Assembly (NCBI GenBank): GCA_020633515.1
Contig: JACKDM010000043.1
Location: 1-42,136 of the forward strand
Direction of reading: 5' to 3'
Length of the DNA: 42,136 nucleotides
DNA from: Myxococcales bacterium
GTDB taxonomy: Bacteria; Myxococcota; Bradymonadia; UBA7976; UBA1532
Below are positions 35,060 through 42,136 of the stretch, piece after piece. Below the pieces are notes generated by a model. That model was given only the letters and a program-made list of their open reading frames with translations. It did not search any database and had not been told where the DNA came from. Numbering within the stretch: the stretch's first letter is position 1; each line of letters begins with the position of its first letter. The translations under genes were made by a program, and so were the position numbers.

Positions 35060-36065
35060 CCGCGCTCTCCTCACCCAGCGGATCGGCATACCGCGGCGTC
35101 TCCGCCGCGAACGCCAGATGCCCCGCCATCCACAGCTTCTGCCCCGCCACGAAGCGCCGCACGCCATCATCCGCCCCGAGCGCCGAGTCGAGCACCGCCG
35201 CCTCCTGCGCCTCGAAGCGCGTCACCGCCCCATTGCACAGCGCCACCACCCGATCCACCGCCGCCGCCCGCGACAGCCCCTCGTGCCGCTCGAAGACCGC
35301 CACCGCGTTCCACAGCGTGCCCCGGCGCACCACCTCCTTGTGGTAGCTCATCAAGTCATTGCACAGCGCCACCTGATCGATCGTCGCCTCGACCAGCCCC
35401 GCCACCAGCGGCGACGCCAGCGCCTCCGCCGAGAGCGGCTCCCCGAGCGCGAAGCCCACGCCGAGGTACTGCGTCAGGTACATCCCGCTGTCGTGCCGCC
35501 GCAGCCGCAGATAGGTCTCCGGGTGCGGCGCCTCCCCCCGCCGATTGCACGCGAGCGCGATGCTCAACCCCTGATGGCAATAATCCGCGAAGCCCGTCAC
35601 GAACGCCCGATACCACCCCGGCCACGGCTCATGCGCCCGCAGCTCCGCCGCCACCCGATCGAGCCCCCGCTCCACCGCGCTCGCCGGCGGATCCGCCGCC
35701 CCCGTCAACCGCGCCAGCGCCCGGGTCACGAGCAGCCGCGTCCGCTCCGCGCTCTCCCCCACGTGCGGATCATCATCCCCCGCGTCATCGACGAGGTACA
35801 GCGCCCGCTCCACCTGCGAGAGCACCAGCAGCCGCTCCAGCGGCACGTAGGGATAGACATGCCCCGCCAGCCGCGTAAACGCCCGAAAAGCCGAGCGATG
35901 TCGCTCATCGGGCAGCAACCCGAGCCCCTCGGCCTGCGCCGTCGCGCGCTCGACGAAGACCTCCATCTGCGGATGCGGCCGAGCCGACCAGGGGCAGCGC
36001 AGGCGGTCGAGCGTCGCGATGTCGGGCCTCCGTCGGCGTGAGGAATGTTCTGGCTGACAACTCAC
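35034..36065 (-). CDS. Class I terpene synthase
   Basis: 343 residues, within the usual 300-350 of bacterial terpene cyclases. The aspartate-rich metal motif is DDAGDDD at 93-99. The NSE triad is NDLMSYHKE (Asn236, Ser240, Glu244). The pyrophosphate sensor is an Arg in RLRRHDSG (Arg190), and a late ETPRY provides the terminal Arg-Tyr pair. All catalytic elements are intact, so it should cyclise a prenyl diphosphate with three Mg ions in the cytoplasm. Product cannot be predicted. No prenyl transferase, P450 or methyltransferase lies next to it. The GTG at 36065 lacks a clear ribosome site, so the true start may be within the first 20 codons. The 3' end overlaps livM by 26 nt. Confidence 0.85.
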   Translation of the reverse strand: MSCQPEHSSRRRRPDIATLDRLRCPWSARPHPQMEVFVERATAQAEGLGLLPDERHRSAFRAFTRLAGHVYPYVPLERLLVLSQVERALYLVDDAGDDDPHVGESAERTRLLVTRALARLTGAADPPASAVERGLDRVAAELRAHEPWPGWYRAFVTGFADYCHQGLSIALACNRRGEAPHPETYLRLRRHDSGMYLTQYLGVGFALGEPLSAEALASPLVAGLVEATIDQVALCNDLMSYHKEVVRRGTLWNAVAVFERHEGLSRAAAVDRVVALCNGAVTRFEAQEAAVLDSALGADDGVRRFVAGQKLWMAGHLAFAAETPRYADPLGEESAVSSGRATP

Positions 36066-36377
36066 GAATACGTCACCGCCGCGCCCACGGCAATGGCGGG
36101 ATCTCGCTTCGTGCTTTCCCCGAGCCGCGCCCCTGGCCGGTCACGCTTGTCAGGAGCGCCCCCGCAGGAACGCCCCCACAACAGGACGCGCCGCCCCGTC
36201 GAGTCGACTTCGAACGTAGGGGCCGGCGCTCCGGCCGCCGCTGACGCCGGCGCCTCGGAGGCTCTCTCGTCCCCGATCCCCTCGATGACGTCGGCACGCC
36301 GTCGCCCGAACCCAGCCGCGCGTCGCGTCGGCTCCAGCGATCCGCCCGCCGTGGACCGACGCAGATCGGGCCTCGGT
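36066..36377. other. Non-coding interval upstream of the terpene synthase
   Basis: No gene that I can support. The frames open here show no recognisable protein. It should contain the terpene synthase promoter, but no convincing -35/-10 pair was found. Several short GC palindromes (for example around 36225-36250) are present. Confidence 0.6.
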
Positions 36378-36426
36378 GAGCGGGGGGAGATTTGGCAGAC
36401 ACCGTCTGCCAAATCTCCCCCCGCTC
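36378..36426. repeat. Perfect 23-bp inverted repeat with 3-nt loop
   Basis: GAGCGGGGGGAGATTTGGCAGAC would need no mismatch to pair with its partner arm: arms are 36378-36400 and 36404-36426 around ACC. The core AGATTTGG is unusually AT-containing for this genome. It begins directly after the stop of the nuclease fragment on the minus strand. It may be a strong bidirectional stem-loop terminator or the remnant of a mobile palindromic element. Confidence 0.9.
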
Positions 36427-36705
36427 TCAATCCTCGCCCGCCTCCCGCCGCGCGAGCGTCTCCCGCTCCTCGGCGAGCCAGCTCCGAAGCTGCCCCTCGG
36501 TCGGCAGACGCGTCAGGTAACGCGAGACGAACACCTGCTGATCGAGCCCGCCCGTCGCGTAGTGCACCTCCTCGGCGTCCTTGTCGGCACACAGGATGAT
36601 GCCCACCGGCGGGTTCTCGTCTTCGAGCGCCACCTTATCTGCCCCGCGTCCTCATAGCCGAAGCGCCCGATCTTGAGATCGATCGCGACGAGGCTCAATC
36701 CGGCC
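36427..36705 (-). pseudogene. Decayed YhcG/DUF1016 PD-(D/E)XK nuclease fragment
   Basis: Two blocks of the YhcG C-terminal nuclease domain are recognisable in different frames. The first, LSLVAIDLKIGRFGYEDAGQ (about 36645-36705), holds the catalytic IDLK motif and EDAGQ. The second, ENPPVGIILCADKDAEEVHY and on to GLDQQVFVSRYLTRLPTEGQL, ends at 36427. About 25-30 residues expected between them are missing and the frame changes near 36640. The N-terminal part of the protein is absent. The fragment butts onto and slightly overlaps the end of dctQM. It is a relic of a transferred restriction-associated nuclease, not functional. Confidence 0.8.
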
Positions 36706-38590
36706 CGCCCAGCCAGTTCGCGACGCCCACCGAGAGCGATGGCATGTAGGTGATCAAGAGCACCGTCGCGAGCAGGATCAAGATGTACGGCACGATCGTG
36801 CGATACAACCTCACCATCGGGATCTGGAACCGCGCCGCCGCGAGGAACAGATTCAGCCCCACCGGCGGCGTCAGGAAGCCCAGCTCCAGGTTCGCGAGGA
36901 AGATGATCCCCAGGTGCACCGGATCGATCCCATAATGCAGCGCGATCGGCGCCAGGATCGGCGGCAGGATCACGATCGCGCTGTAGATCTCGAGCAGGCT
37001 CCCGAGCACCAGCAGCAAGCCATTGAGTGCCAGCAGGAACACCAGCGGGCTCTCGATCCGCACCTCGACCCACGACAGCAACAGATCGGGCAGCTCCGCC
37101 TCGACCAGGGCATAACTCGACAGACCCATCGCCGCGGCGAGCAGGATCAACACCGCGCCCACCAACGCGCCCGCGCCGGCGAGCACCCGCGGCAGGTCGC
37201 GGATGGGATGCAGATCGCGGGTGATGGCACACTCCACGATGATGGCATACGCCGCCGCCGCCGCCGCCGCCTCGACCATCGAGGCGAAGCCACCGGCGAA
37301 GAGCACGATCACCACCACCGGCACCGAGAGCTCCCACTTCGCGCCCCATGCCGCCGCCAGCAGCTCCCGCGCGTCGAACTTCGGCCGCGGCGGCTCCACC
37401 CGGCGGCCGATGACCATGCCATACGCCGCGACCGCGAGACCCATGATGACACCCGGCACGAGCCCCGCGAAGTAGAGCCGATCGGCCGGCACGCTGATCT
37501 CCGGGCTCTGGCTGACCACCACCGCGTACAGGATCACCGGCAGGCTCGGCGGAAACAGCAACCCGAGGCTGCTCGACGCGGTCACATGCCCGAGCGCGAA
37601 GCCTTCGGGGTAGTTATCGGCCTTGAGCATGCCATACACCAGCCCGCCCAAGGCGATGATCGTCACCCCCGAGCCCCCGGTGAAGGTCGTAAACACACCA
37701 CACACGCCCGCGACCAGGATCGCCATGCCACCCGGCAGCCAGCCGAACATCGCCTTGAAGAAGCGCACCAGCCGCTCGGCGGCGCGGGTCTCGGCGAGCA
37801 CGTAGCCACACGCCGTCAGCAACGGGATCGCCGGCAGCGTCGGCGATGACACCAGCCGGTAGATCTCGGCCGAGACCGCCGTGATCGGGGTGCCATCGGA
37901 GAAGTAGAAGACCATCGCGACCGCCGCCATCGCGCAGAAGACCGGCGCGCCGAGCACGGTCGCCGCGAGGATCAGCACCGTCAGCCACCCCGGGTGGTCC
38001 TCGACGAGACCCGGCGCGAAGTGCCCGAGCACGAACCCGAGCGGCACGATCGCCAGCGCCAGCAGCCGCCCGCTCCACCGCCGATCGGCGTGCACCACGA
38101 AGCGCAGCGCGATCACCGCGAGCGCGAGCGGCATGATCGCCTCGCCGACCCACACCGGCAGCCCGATCGGCAGCACCTTGCCGACCTCGCGGTTGACCGC
38201 GACGACCTCCCAAGACGCCCACGACAGCACCGCCGCGATCGCCGCGGCGACGCCCATCGCGGCCGCGCCCACGAGGCGGCGGATCGGGCCTTCGGGCAGG
38301 ATCTCGGCGGTCGAGAGCCGCAGATGCCGCCCGTCGCGGGTCGCGAGCAGGCCGCCGAGGAAGGTCAGCCACAACACGAGCTGGCGCAGGTACTCGGCGC
38401 TGCCCTCCGGCGTCCACGCGCCGAGCCGCCCCACCGCCTCGATGAGCGGGAGCACGATCGCCGCGCCGAAGACGAAGACCACCGCGAGGTTCTCGACGCG
38501 GTGCAGCGCGCGCACGACGGGGTGACGGCTCTCCGGGCTCGGCTCCTCGCCGACCGCCGGCGCCGCCGAGATCGGCGGATCGACGCTCAC
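36695..38590 (-). CDS. dctM: TRAP transporter fused small and large permease (DctQM)
   Basis: 631 residues. The first ~190 residues form the DctQ small subunit (four helices, AEYLRQLVLWLTFLGGLLAT and HLRLSTAEILP). The rest is the DctM large subunit: FYFSDGTPITAVSAEIYRLV, TFTGGSGVTIIALGGLVYG, LGLLFPPSLPVILYAVV and LELGFLTPPVGLNLFLAA. The fused protein is the membrane part of a Na+- or H+-driven secondary importer. The GTG at 38590 overlaps the dctP stop (GTGA). It is the last gene of the tatT-dctP-dctQM operon. Confidence 0.9.
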   Translation of the reverse strand: MSVDPPISAAPAVGEEPSPESRHPVVRALHRVENLAVVFVFGAAIVLPLIEAVGRLGAWTPEGSAEYLRQLVLWLTFLGGLLATRDGRHLRLSTAEILPEGPIRRLVGAAAMGVAAAIAAVLSWASWEVVAVNREVGKVLPIGLPVWVGEAIMPLALAVIALRFVVHADRRWSGRLLALAIVPLGFVLGHFAPGLVEDHPGWLTVLILAATVLGAPVFCAMAAVAMVFYFSDGTPITAVSAEIYRLVSSPTLPAIPLLTACGYVLAETRAAERLVRFFKAMFGWLPGGMAILVAGVCGVFTTFTGGSGVTIIALGGLVYGMLKADNYPEGFALGHVTASSSLGLLFPPSLPVILYAVVVSQSPEISVPADRLYFAGLVPGVIMGLAVAAYGMVIGRRVEPPRPKFDARELLAAAWGAKWELSVPVVVIVLFAGGFASMVEAAAAAAAYAIIVECAITRDLHPIRDLPRVLAGAGALVGAVLILLAAAMGLSSYALVEAELPDLLLSWVEVRIESPLVFLLALNGLLLVLGSLLEIYSAIVILPPILAPIALHYGIDPVHLGIIFLANLELGFLTPPVGLNLFLAAARFQIPMVRLYRTIVPYILILLATVLLITYMPSLSVGVANWLGGPD

Positions 38591-39591
38591 TTGCCGCCGC
38601 CGGCGCGCCACGCGTCGCGCAGCGCCTTCGCCTGGTCGTACAGCGCCGCCGGCGCGTACTCGCCGCGGATCCGATCGGTCGCCGCCTCGACCTTCGCCTG
38701 CCACTGCGCCATCGCCGCCGGCGGGATCGCGTTGACGATCAGCCCCCGCTTCGCCATCTCGTCGACGCTCTCGCGGTCCTTCTCCCGGCTGATCGCCTTG
38801 AGCCGCTCCCCCGACGCCTCGGCCGCGGCGGCGAGCTTGCCGCGCAGCGCCGGATCGAGCCCCTCCCACACCTTGCGGTCGATGATCAGCCCGCCCACGA
38901 ACGGGGTCCACTCGGCGCCGGTCAGGTGGCGCGCGTGGTCGTTCCACCGCATCAGCACGGCGGCCTGCGCGGTCGTCGGCACCGCGTCGATCAACCCCGT
39001 CTGCAACCCCGTCGTGATCTCGGTCGCCGGCAGCGGCACCACGTTGAAGCCGTTGGCCTTCCACAGCTCGACCTGCTTCGGGTCGCCCTGGAAGACGAAC
39101 AGCTTCTGCTGGCTCGCGTCGGCCGGCGTCACGATCGGCGCCTTGCTCAAGAAGCGGATCCAGCCCGCGTCGCCCCAGGCGAGCACCTCGAAGCCGGCGT
39201 CGCGATAGATCGTGTCGAGCGTCGGCCGCAGCGCGGCGCGCACATGGTCGAACTCGGCCCAATCCCGATAGAACAGCGGCAGTTGCAGCACATGCACCGC
39301 CGCGTCGATCTCACGCAGCCCCGCCGAGGTGACGAGCGCGCCGTGCAGCGTGCCGAGCCGGATCTTGCGCACGACCTCGGCGTCGTCACCGGCGACGCCG
39401 CCGGGGTAGATCTTCAGCTCGACCTGCCCATCGGAGAGCCGCGCCCACTCGTCGCCGAGCTCGGCGAGCACCTTGTGGAAGGCCGAGCCCTTGGGCGCGA
39501 GCGTCGCCATCTTGATCGTCGTCTTGCGCGCGAACGCGGGGGTGGCGCACACGAGCGCCAACAGCGCGACGCAGAGCGTTCGGAAGGTCAC
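38587..39591 (-). CDS. dctP: TRAP transporter substrate-binding protein DctP
   Basis: 334 residues. Signal peptide MTFRTLCVALLALVCATPAFA, then KTTIKMATLAPKGSAFHKVL, the start of the DctP fold. Family motifs include LKIYPGGVAGDDAEVVRKIRL and DAVPTTAQAAVLMRW near residue 198. The Arg expected to bind a carboxylate ligand in many DctP proteins lies in a region I cannot align by eye, so the ligand is unknown. The GTG start has GGAGG 6 nt upstream. It is the periplasmic receptor for DctQM. Confidence 0.9.
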   Translation of the reverse strand: MTFRTLCVALLALVCATPAFARKTTIKMATLAPKGSAFHKVLAELGDEWARLSDGQVELKIYPGGVAGDDAEVVRKIRLGTLHGALVTSAGLREIDAAVHVLQLPLFYRDWAEFDHVRAALRPTLDTIYRDAGFEVLAWGDAGWIRFLSKAPIVTPADASQQKLFVFQGDPKQVELWKANGFNVVPLPATEITTGLQTGLIDAVPTTAQAAVLMRWNDHARHLTGAEWTPFVGGLIIDRKVWEGLDPALRGKLAAAAEASGERLKAISREKDRESVDEMAKRGLIVNAIPPAAMAQWQAKVEAATDRIRGEYAPAALYDQAKALRDAWRAGGGK

Positions 39592-39615
39592 CGCGGGCCT
39601 CCTCTCAGGCGAGTG

Positions 39616-40518
39616 TCACAAAAACAGGTCGTCCCGGCGGGCCTTGAGCCACGCGGCCCGGCGCTGGGCGAGGATGTTGACGAGCCGGTGCCGCGGCGCG
39701 CGGTCGAGGTCGAACGCGAGCACCCGGTCGAGGGTCGCGTCGAACGCCGCCGCGTCCTGCCGCTGCACGAGCGGCCCCTCGGCGTAGGAGACGAGCGGCG
39801 CGAGGCGCTCGTCGTTCGACGCGGCGAGCGCCTTCGCGAGCCGCTCCTCGACCACCTGCGGATCGCCGCCCGGCTTCGCCGCCTCCCACGTCATGAAGAA
39901 GTCGTGGATCGAGCCCTCTTCGTAGTTCGGCGCGAGCGCCTCGACCCGCCGCATCATCGGCTCGACGAGCCCGAGATCGGCGGCGAGCTCGATGTCGTCC
40001 TTGTCGAGCGAGACGCCGGCCGCCCAGGCGAGCGCCGTCCAGTACAAGAGGTCGACGTGCTCCCCCTCGAAGCGGCGCAGCGCCTTGTCGGTGTCGGCCC
40101 GCAGCGCCGCGCGCGGATCCTTCGCCTCGAGGACGAGGTTCATCCCGGCGAGCCCGTAGCGCACCGCGCGGCGGTACATGCCCTGCGCCCGCGCCCGCAG
40201 GTGCTTCGCGGCCTCGTAGTCGCGCTCCTCGACCCGATCGGCGGCGAGCTGGAGGCAGGCGTAGCCGTACTGCACGAAGCCGCGCGTCGCCGCGACGTGC
40301 AGCCCGGCGTGCTCCGGCTCGGCGTCGAGCAGGCTCTCGATGGTCTTGAGCCCGAACGGGCTCGACTCGCAGACGAAGTCGGGGTCGTCGTCGCGCCCGA
40401 AGCTCCCGCCCGGCTCGGAGAGCGCGTCGCCGAGGGCGTTGACGGCCATGGACTTGATGCAGCCGGGCAACAGCGCGGCGGCGAGGACGAGGATGACGAA
40501 GCGGTCGAGCTTGGGCAT
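39616..40518 (-). CDS. tatT: TRAP-associated lipoprotein TatT
   Basis: 300 residues. MPKLDRFVILVLAAALLPGC has lipobox LPGC. DDDPDFVCESSPFGLKTIES, then AATRGFVQYGYACLQLAAD and RARAQGMYRRAVRYGLAGM, match the T component of TatT/TatP TRAP systems (helical TPR-like trimer with a central pore). It is thought to store or pass hydrophobic ligand to the TRAP receptor. The ATG at 40518 is preferred since it starts the signal peptide. It lies 24 bp upstream of dctP. Confidence 0.88.
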   Translation of the reverse strand: MPKLDRFVILVLAAALLPGCIKSMAVNALGDALSEPGGSFGRDDDPDFVCESSPFGLKTIESLLDAEPEHAGLHVAATRGFVQYGYACLQLAADRVEERDYEAAKHLRARAQGMYRRAVRYGLAGMNLVLEAKDPRAALRADTDKALRRFEGEHVDLLYWTALAWAAGVSLDKDDIELAADLGLVEPMMRRVEALAPNYEEGSIHDFFMTWEAAKPGGDPQVVEERLAKALAASNDERLAPLVSYAEGPLVQRQDAAAFDATLDRVLAFDLDRAPRHRLVNILAQRRAAWLKARRDDLFL

Positions 40519-40581
40519 GGCGGGCAGCACAGTGCGACGACGGCGGGATCGTGTCAACCGCGTCCCGATCCCTTCACGCCG

Positions 40582-41871
40582 TCACGACTTGCCGTTGAAA
40601 TACTCCCGCGTGCCCTGAATCTCGATCGCGTCCTCGAGGCGCGCGAGCGCGACCTTGTAGGCCGCCGCCCGCGCCGAGAGCCCGTTCTTCTCCTTCTCGG
40701 CCCACACCGCGTCGAAGGCGCGCTCCATCTTCTGCTTCAACCGCGCCCGCACCGTCTGGAGCGTCCACGGGTAGCCCTGCCGGTTCGCCACCCACTCGAA
40801 GTAGCTGACCACCACCCCGCCCGCGTTGCAGAGCACGTCGGGCAGCACCACGACGCCCTTGTCTTCGAGCTTGCGATCGGCGTCGAAGGTCACCGGCCCG
40901 TTGGCGACCTCGGCGACGACCTTCGCCTTGACCCGGTTCGCGTTGCCCTTGGTGATCACCCCTTCGAGCGCGGCCGGCACGAGGATGTCGACGTCGAGCG
41001 CGAGCAGCTCGGCGTTGTCGATCTGCGCGTGCTCGACCGCCTCGCAGACCGAGCCGTGGCAGTAGACGCCGCGCAGCTTGTCGCCCTGCTGCTTGACCCG
41101 GTGCAGGCTCTGGACGTCGAAGCCCTCCTCCCGGTAGATCGCGCCCTTCGAGTCCGACGCGGCGACGATCTTGTACCCGGCCTCGGCGAGCAGCCGCACG
41201 AGGTGCCACGCCGCGTTGCCGAAGCCCTGCACCGCCACCGTCGTCTGCGCGCGGTCGAGGTAGACGGCGTCCGCGTACTTCTCGATGACATGGAACGCGC
41301 CCCGCCCGGTCGCCTCCTCGCGGCCCTCGCTGCCGCCGAGCACGATCGGCTTGCCGGTGATCACCGCCGGCGCCTTCCGGCGGGTGATCGCGAAGTACTC
41401 GTCGGCCATCCAGCCCATGATGCGCGCGTTGGTGTAGACGTCGGGCGCGGGGATGTCGGTGTCGGGCCCGATGAAGTCGGCCATCGCGCGCATGTAGGCC
41501 CGCGAGAGGCGCTCCAACTCCATGCGGCTCAACGACTTCGGGTCGACGAGCACCCCGCCCTTGCCCCCGCCGAACGGCACGTCGACGCACGCGCACTTGA
41601 TGGTCATCCACAGCGCGAGCGCCTTGACCTCGGCCTCGCTGACGTCGGGGTGGTAGCGGATCCCGCCCTTCGTCGGGCCGAGGGTGTCGTCGTACTGACA
41701 GCGCCACGCGGGGAAGTAGCTCGTCTGCCCGTCGTCGCGCCGCACCGGCAACGTCGCGGAGAGCAGCCGCCGCGGCTGGCGCAGCGCCGCGATCACCTCC
41801 TCGCGGATCCCGGCCTCGGCGCCGAGGGCTTCGAGGCGGTTGATGGCGTCGGTGAAGACGTCGTCCTTCAT
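40582..41871 (-). CDS. gdhA: Glu/Leu/Phe/Val-type dehydrogenase, likely glutamate dehydrogenase
   Basis: 429 residues. GPTKGGIRYHPDVS and DVPFGGGKGGV (catalytic Lys104, second Lys68), PAPDVYTNARIMGWM with Asp144, the dinucleotide site QGFGNAAWHLVRLL, and EVANGPVTFDAD all match hexameric glutamate dehydrogenases. It should interconvert glutamate and 2-oxoglutarate plus ammonium; coenzyme choice (Asp at the end of strand 2, AASDS) suggests NAD. GGGAGAG lies just upstream of the ATG. It is followed by the TRAP genes after 63 bp but is probably a separate unit. Confidence 0.92.
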   Translation of the reverse strand: MKDDVFTDAINRLEALGAEAGIREEVIAALRQPRRLLSATLPVRRDDGQTSYFPAWRCQYDDTLGPTKGGIRYHPDVSEAEVKALALWMTIKCACVDVPFGGGKGGVLVDPKSLSRMELERLSRAYMRAMADFIGPDTDIPAPDVYTNARIMGWMADEYFAITRRKAPAVITGKPIVLGGSEGREEATGRGAFHVIEKYADAVYLDRAQTTVAVQGFGNAAWHLVRLLAEAGYKIVAASDSKGAIYREEGFDVQSLHRVKQQGDKLRGVYCHGSVCEAVEHAQIDNAELLALDVDILVPAALEGVITKGNANRVKAKVVAEVANGPVTFDADRKLEDKGVVVLPDVLCNAGGVVVSYFEWVANRQGYPWTLQTVRARLKQKMERAFDAVWAEKEKNGLSARAAAYKVALARLEDAIEIQGTREYFNGKS

Positions 41872-42015
41872 GGGTTCTCTCCCGGTCGAGGGTTCTGCTT
41901 TCGCGGGTTGGATACGGCAACCCCCCGATCCGTCCCGCCCCCCGCTCGACGCGAGCCCGTTTCGCCGGATGCCGCGGTCGTGCTCGAATGCGCCGCGCGA
42001 CGACGGAGGGACCCG

Positions 42016-42136
42016 ATGCGGCGATGCTGGCTGGTGCTGTGGGCGATGCTCGCGGTGGGCTGTGACGACGACGGCGGCGCGAACCCGCCCGCACCGGCCG
42101 ACGCCGGCCCGACCGCCGACGCGGCGCCCGACCCCG
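42016..42136 (+). CDS. Putative lipoprotein, partial (3' end outside window)
   Basis: ATG at 42016 with GGAGG 6 nt upstream. The visible 40 residues are MRRCWLVLWAMLAVGCDDDG and a Pro/Ala/Asp linker. The lipobox is AVGC. It is divergent from gdhA. The family cannot be seen. Confidence 0.7.
   Translation, partial: MRRCWLVLWAMLAVGCDDDGGANPPAPADAGPTADAAPDP

Noticed and set aside
36045..36599. A 184-codon open frame on the plus strand
   Set aside because: It spans the palindrome and the antisense of the nuclease relic and has no recognisable protein features.

Overview
The window is very GC-rich (clearly above 70 % by eye) and gene-dense. It carries type IV pilus minor pilins, large lipoproteins with MopE-type repeats, a TatT-type TRAP transporter, a multihaem cytochrome, a eukaryote-like (pseudo)kinase/PP2C protein and a bacterial terpene synthase. 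This mix suggests a Myxococcota-like (former Deltaproteobacteria) chromosome. The assignment is an inference from gene content; no rRNA or other marker gene is present.

Layout. (1) 1-7.02 kb, minus strand: a compact operon fimT-pilV-pilW-pilX-pilY1-lipoprotein encoding the minor pilins and the PilY1 tip adhesin, with a good sigma-54 promoter match 52 bp upstream. (2) 7.2-12.4 kb, plus strand: a four-gene overlapping operon encoding an outer-membrane barrel candidate, a 13-haem c-type cytochrome, a helical lipoprotein and a FadL/OMPP1-like barrel. (3) 12.4-13.3 kb: a non-coding, G-rich block with a duplicated ~141-144 bp unit. (4) 13.3-15.1 kb, minus: a di-haem cytochrome c lipoprotein gene broken by three apparent frameshifts. 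(5) 15.2-18.3 kb, minus: a two-gene signalling module, a zinc-ribbon/pseudokinase/PP2C fusion plus a vWA-like protein without a MIDAS site. (6) 18.5-24.3 kb: a class I/II aminotransferase, a small lipoprotein, an alpha/beta hydrolase and a 1058-residue lipoprotein with 11 MopE-type repeats followed by RCC1-like repeats. (7) 24.5-27.9 kb: a REC-PAS regulator convergent with a GAF-PAS hybrid histidine kinase. (8) 28.1-35.1 kb, plus: a branched-chain amino acid type ABC uptake operon (livK-F-G-[acyl-CoA synthetase]-H-M). (9) 35.0-36.7 kb: a terpene synthase, a non-coding stretch, a perfect 23-bp inverted repeat and a decayed YhcG/DUF1016 nuclease fragment. (10) 36.7-40.5 kb, minus: a TRAP transporter (tatT, dctP, fused dctQM). 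(11) 40.6-42.1 kb: a glutamate dehydrogenase and the start of another lipoprotein gene.

How the genes work together. The pilus operon supplies a surface fibre tip. The 7.2-12.4 kb operon looks like an outer-membrane redox or transport unit. The liv cluster with an embedded acyl-CoA synthetase suggests uptake and CoA activation of a carboxylic acid. The TRAP system is a second organic-acid-type importer. Many operon partners are coupled by 4-nt GTGA or similar overlaps.

Most unusual at large scale: the choice between G-ending and C-ending codons follows the physical strand, not gene orientation. The plus strand is strongly G-rich at about 8.6-20 kb and strongly C-rich at about 22-35 kb. This switch, inside the MopE/RCC1 gene, is what convergent replication forks near a terminus would produce. 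The best candidates for new biology are the outer-membrane cytochrome operon and the pseudokinase-PP2C/vWA pair.
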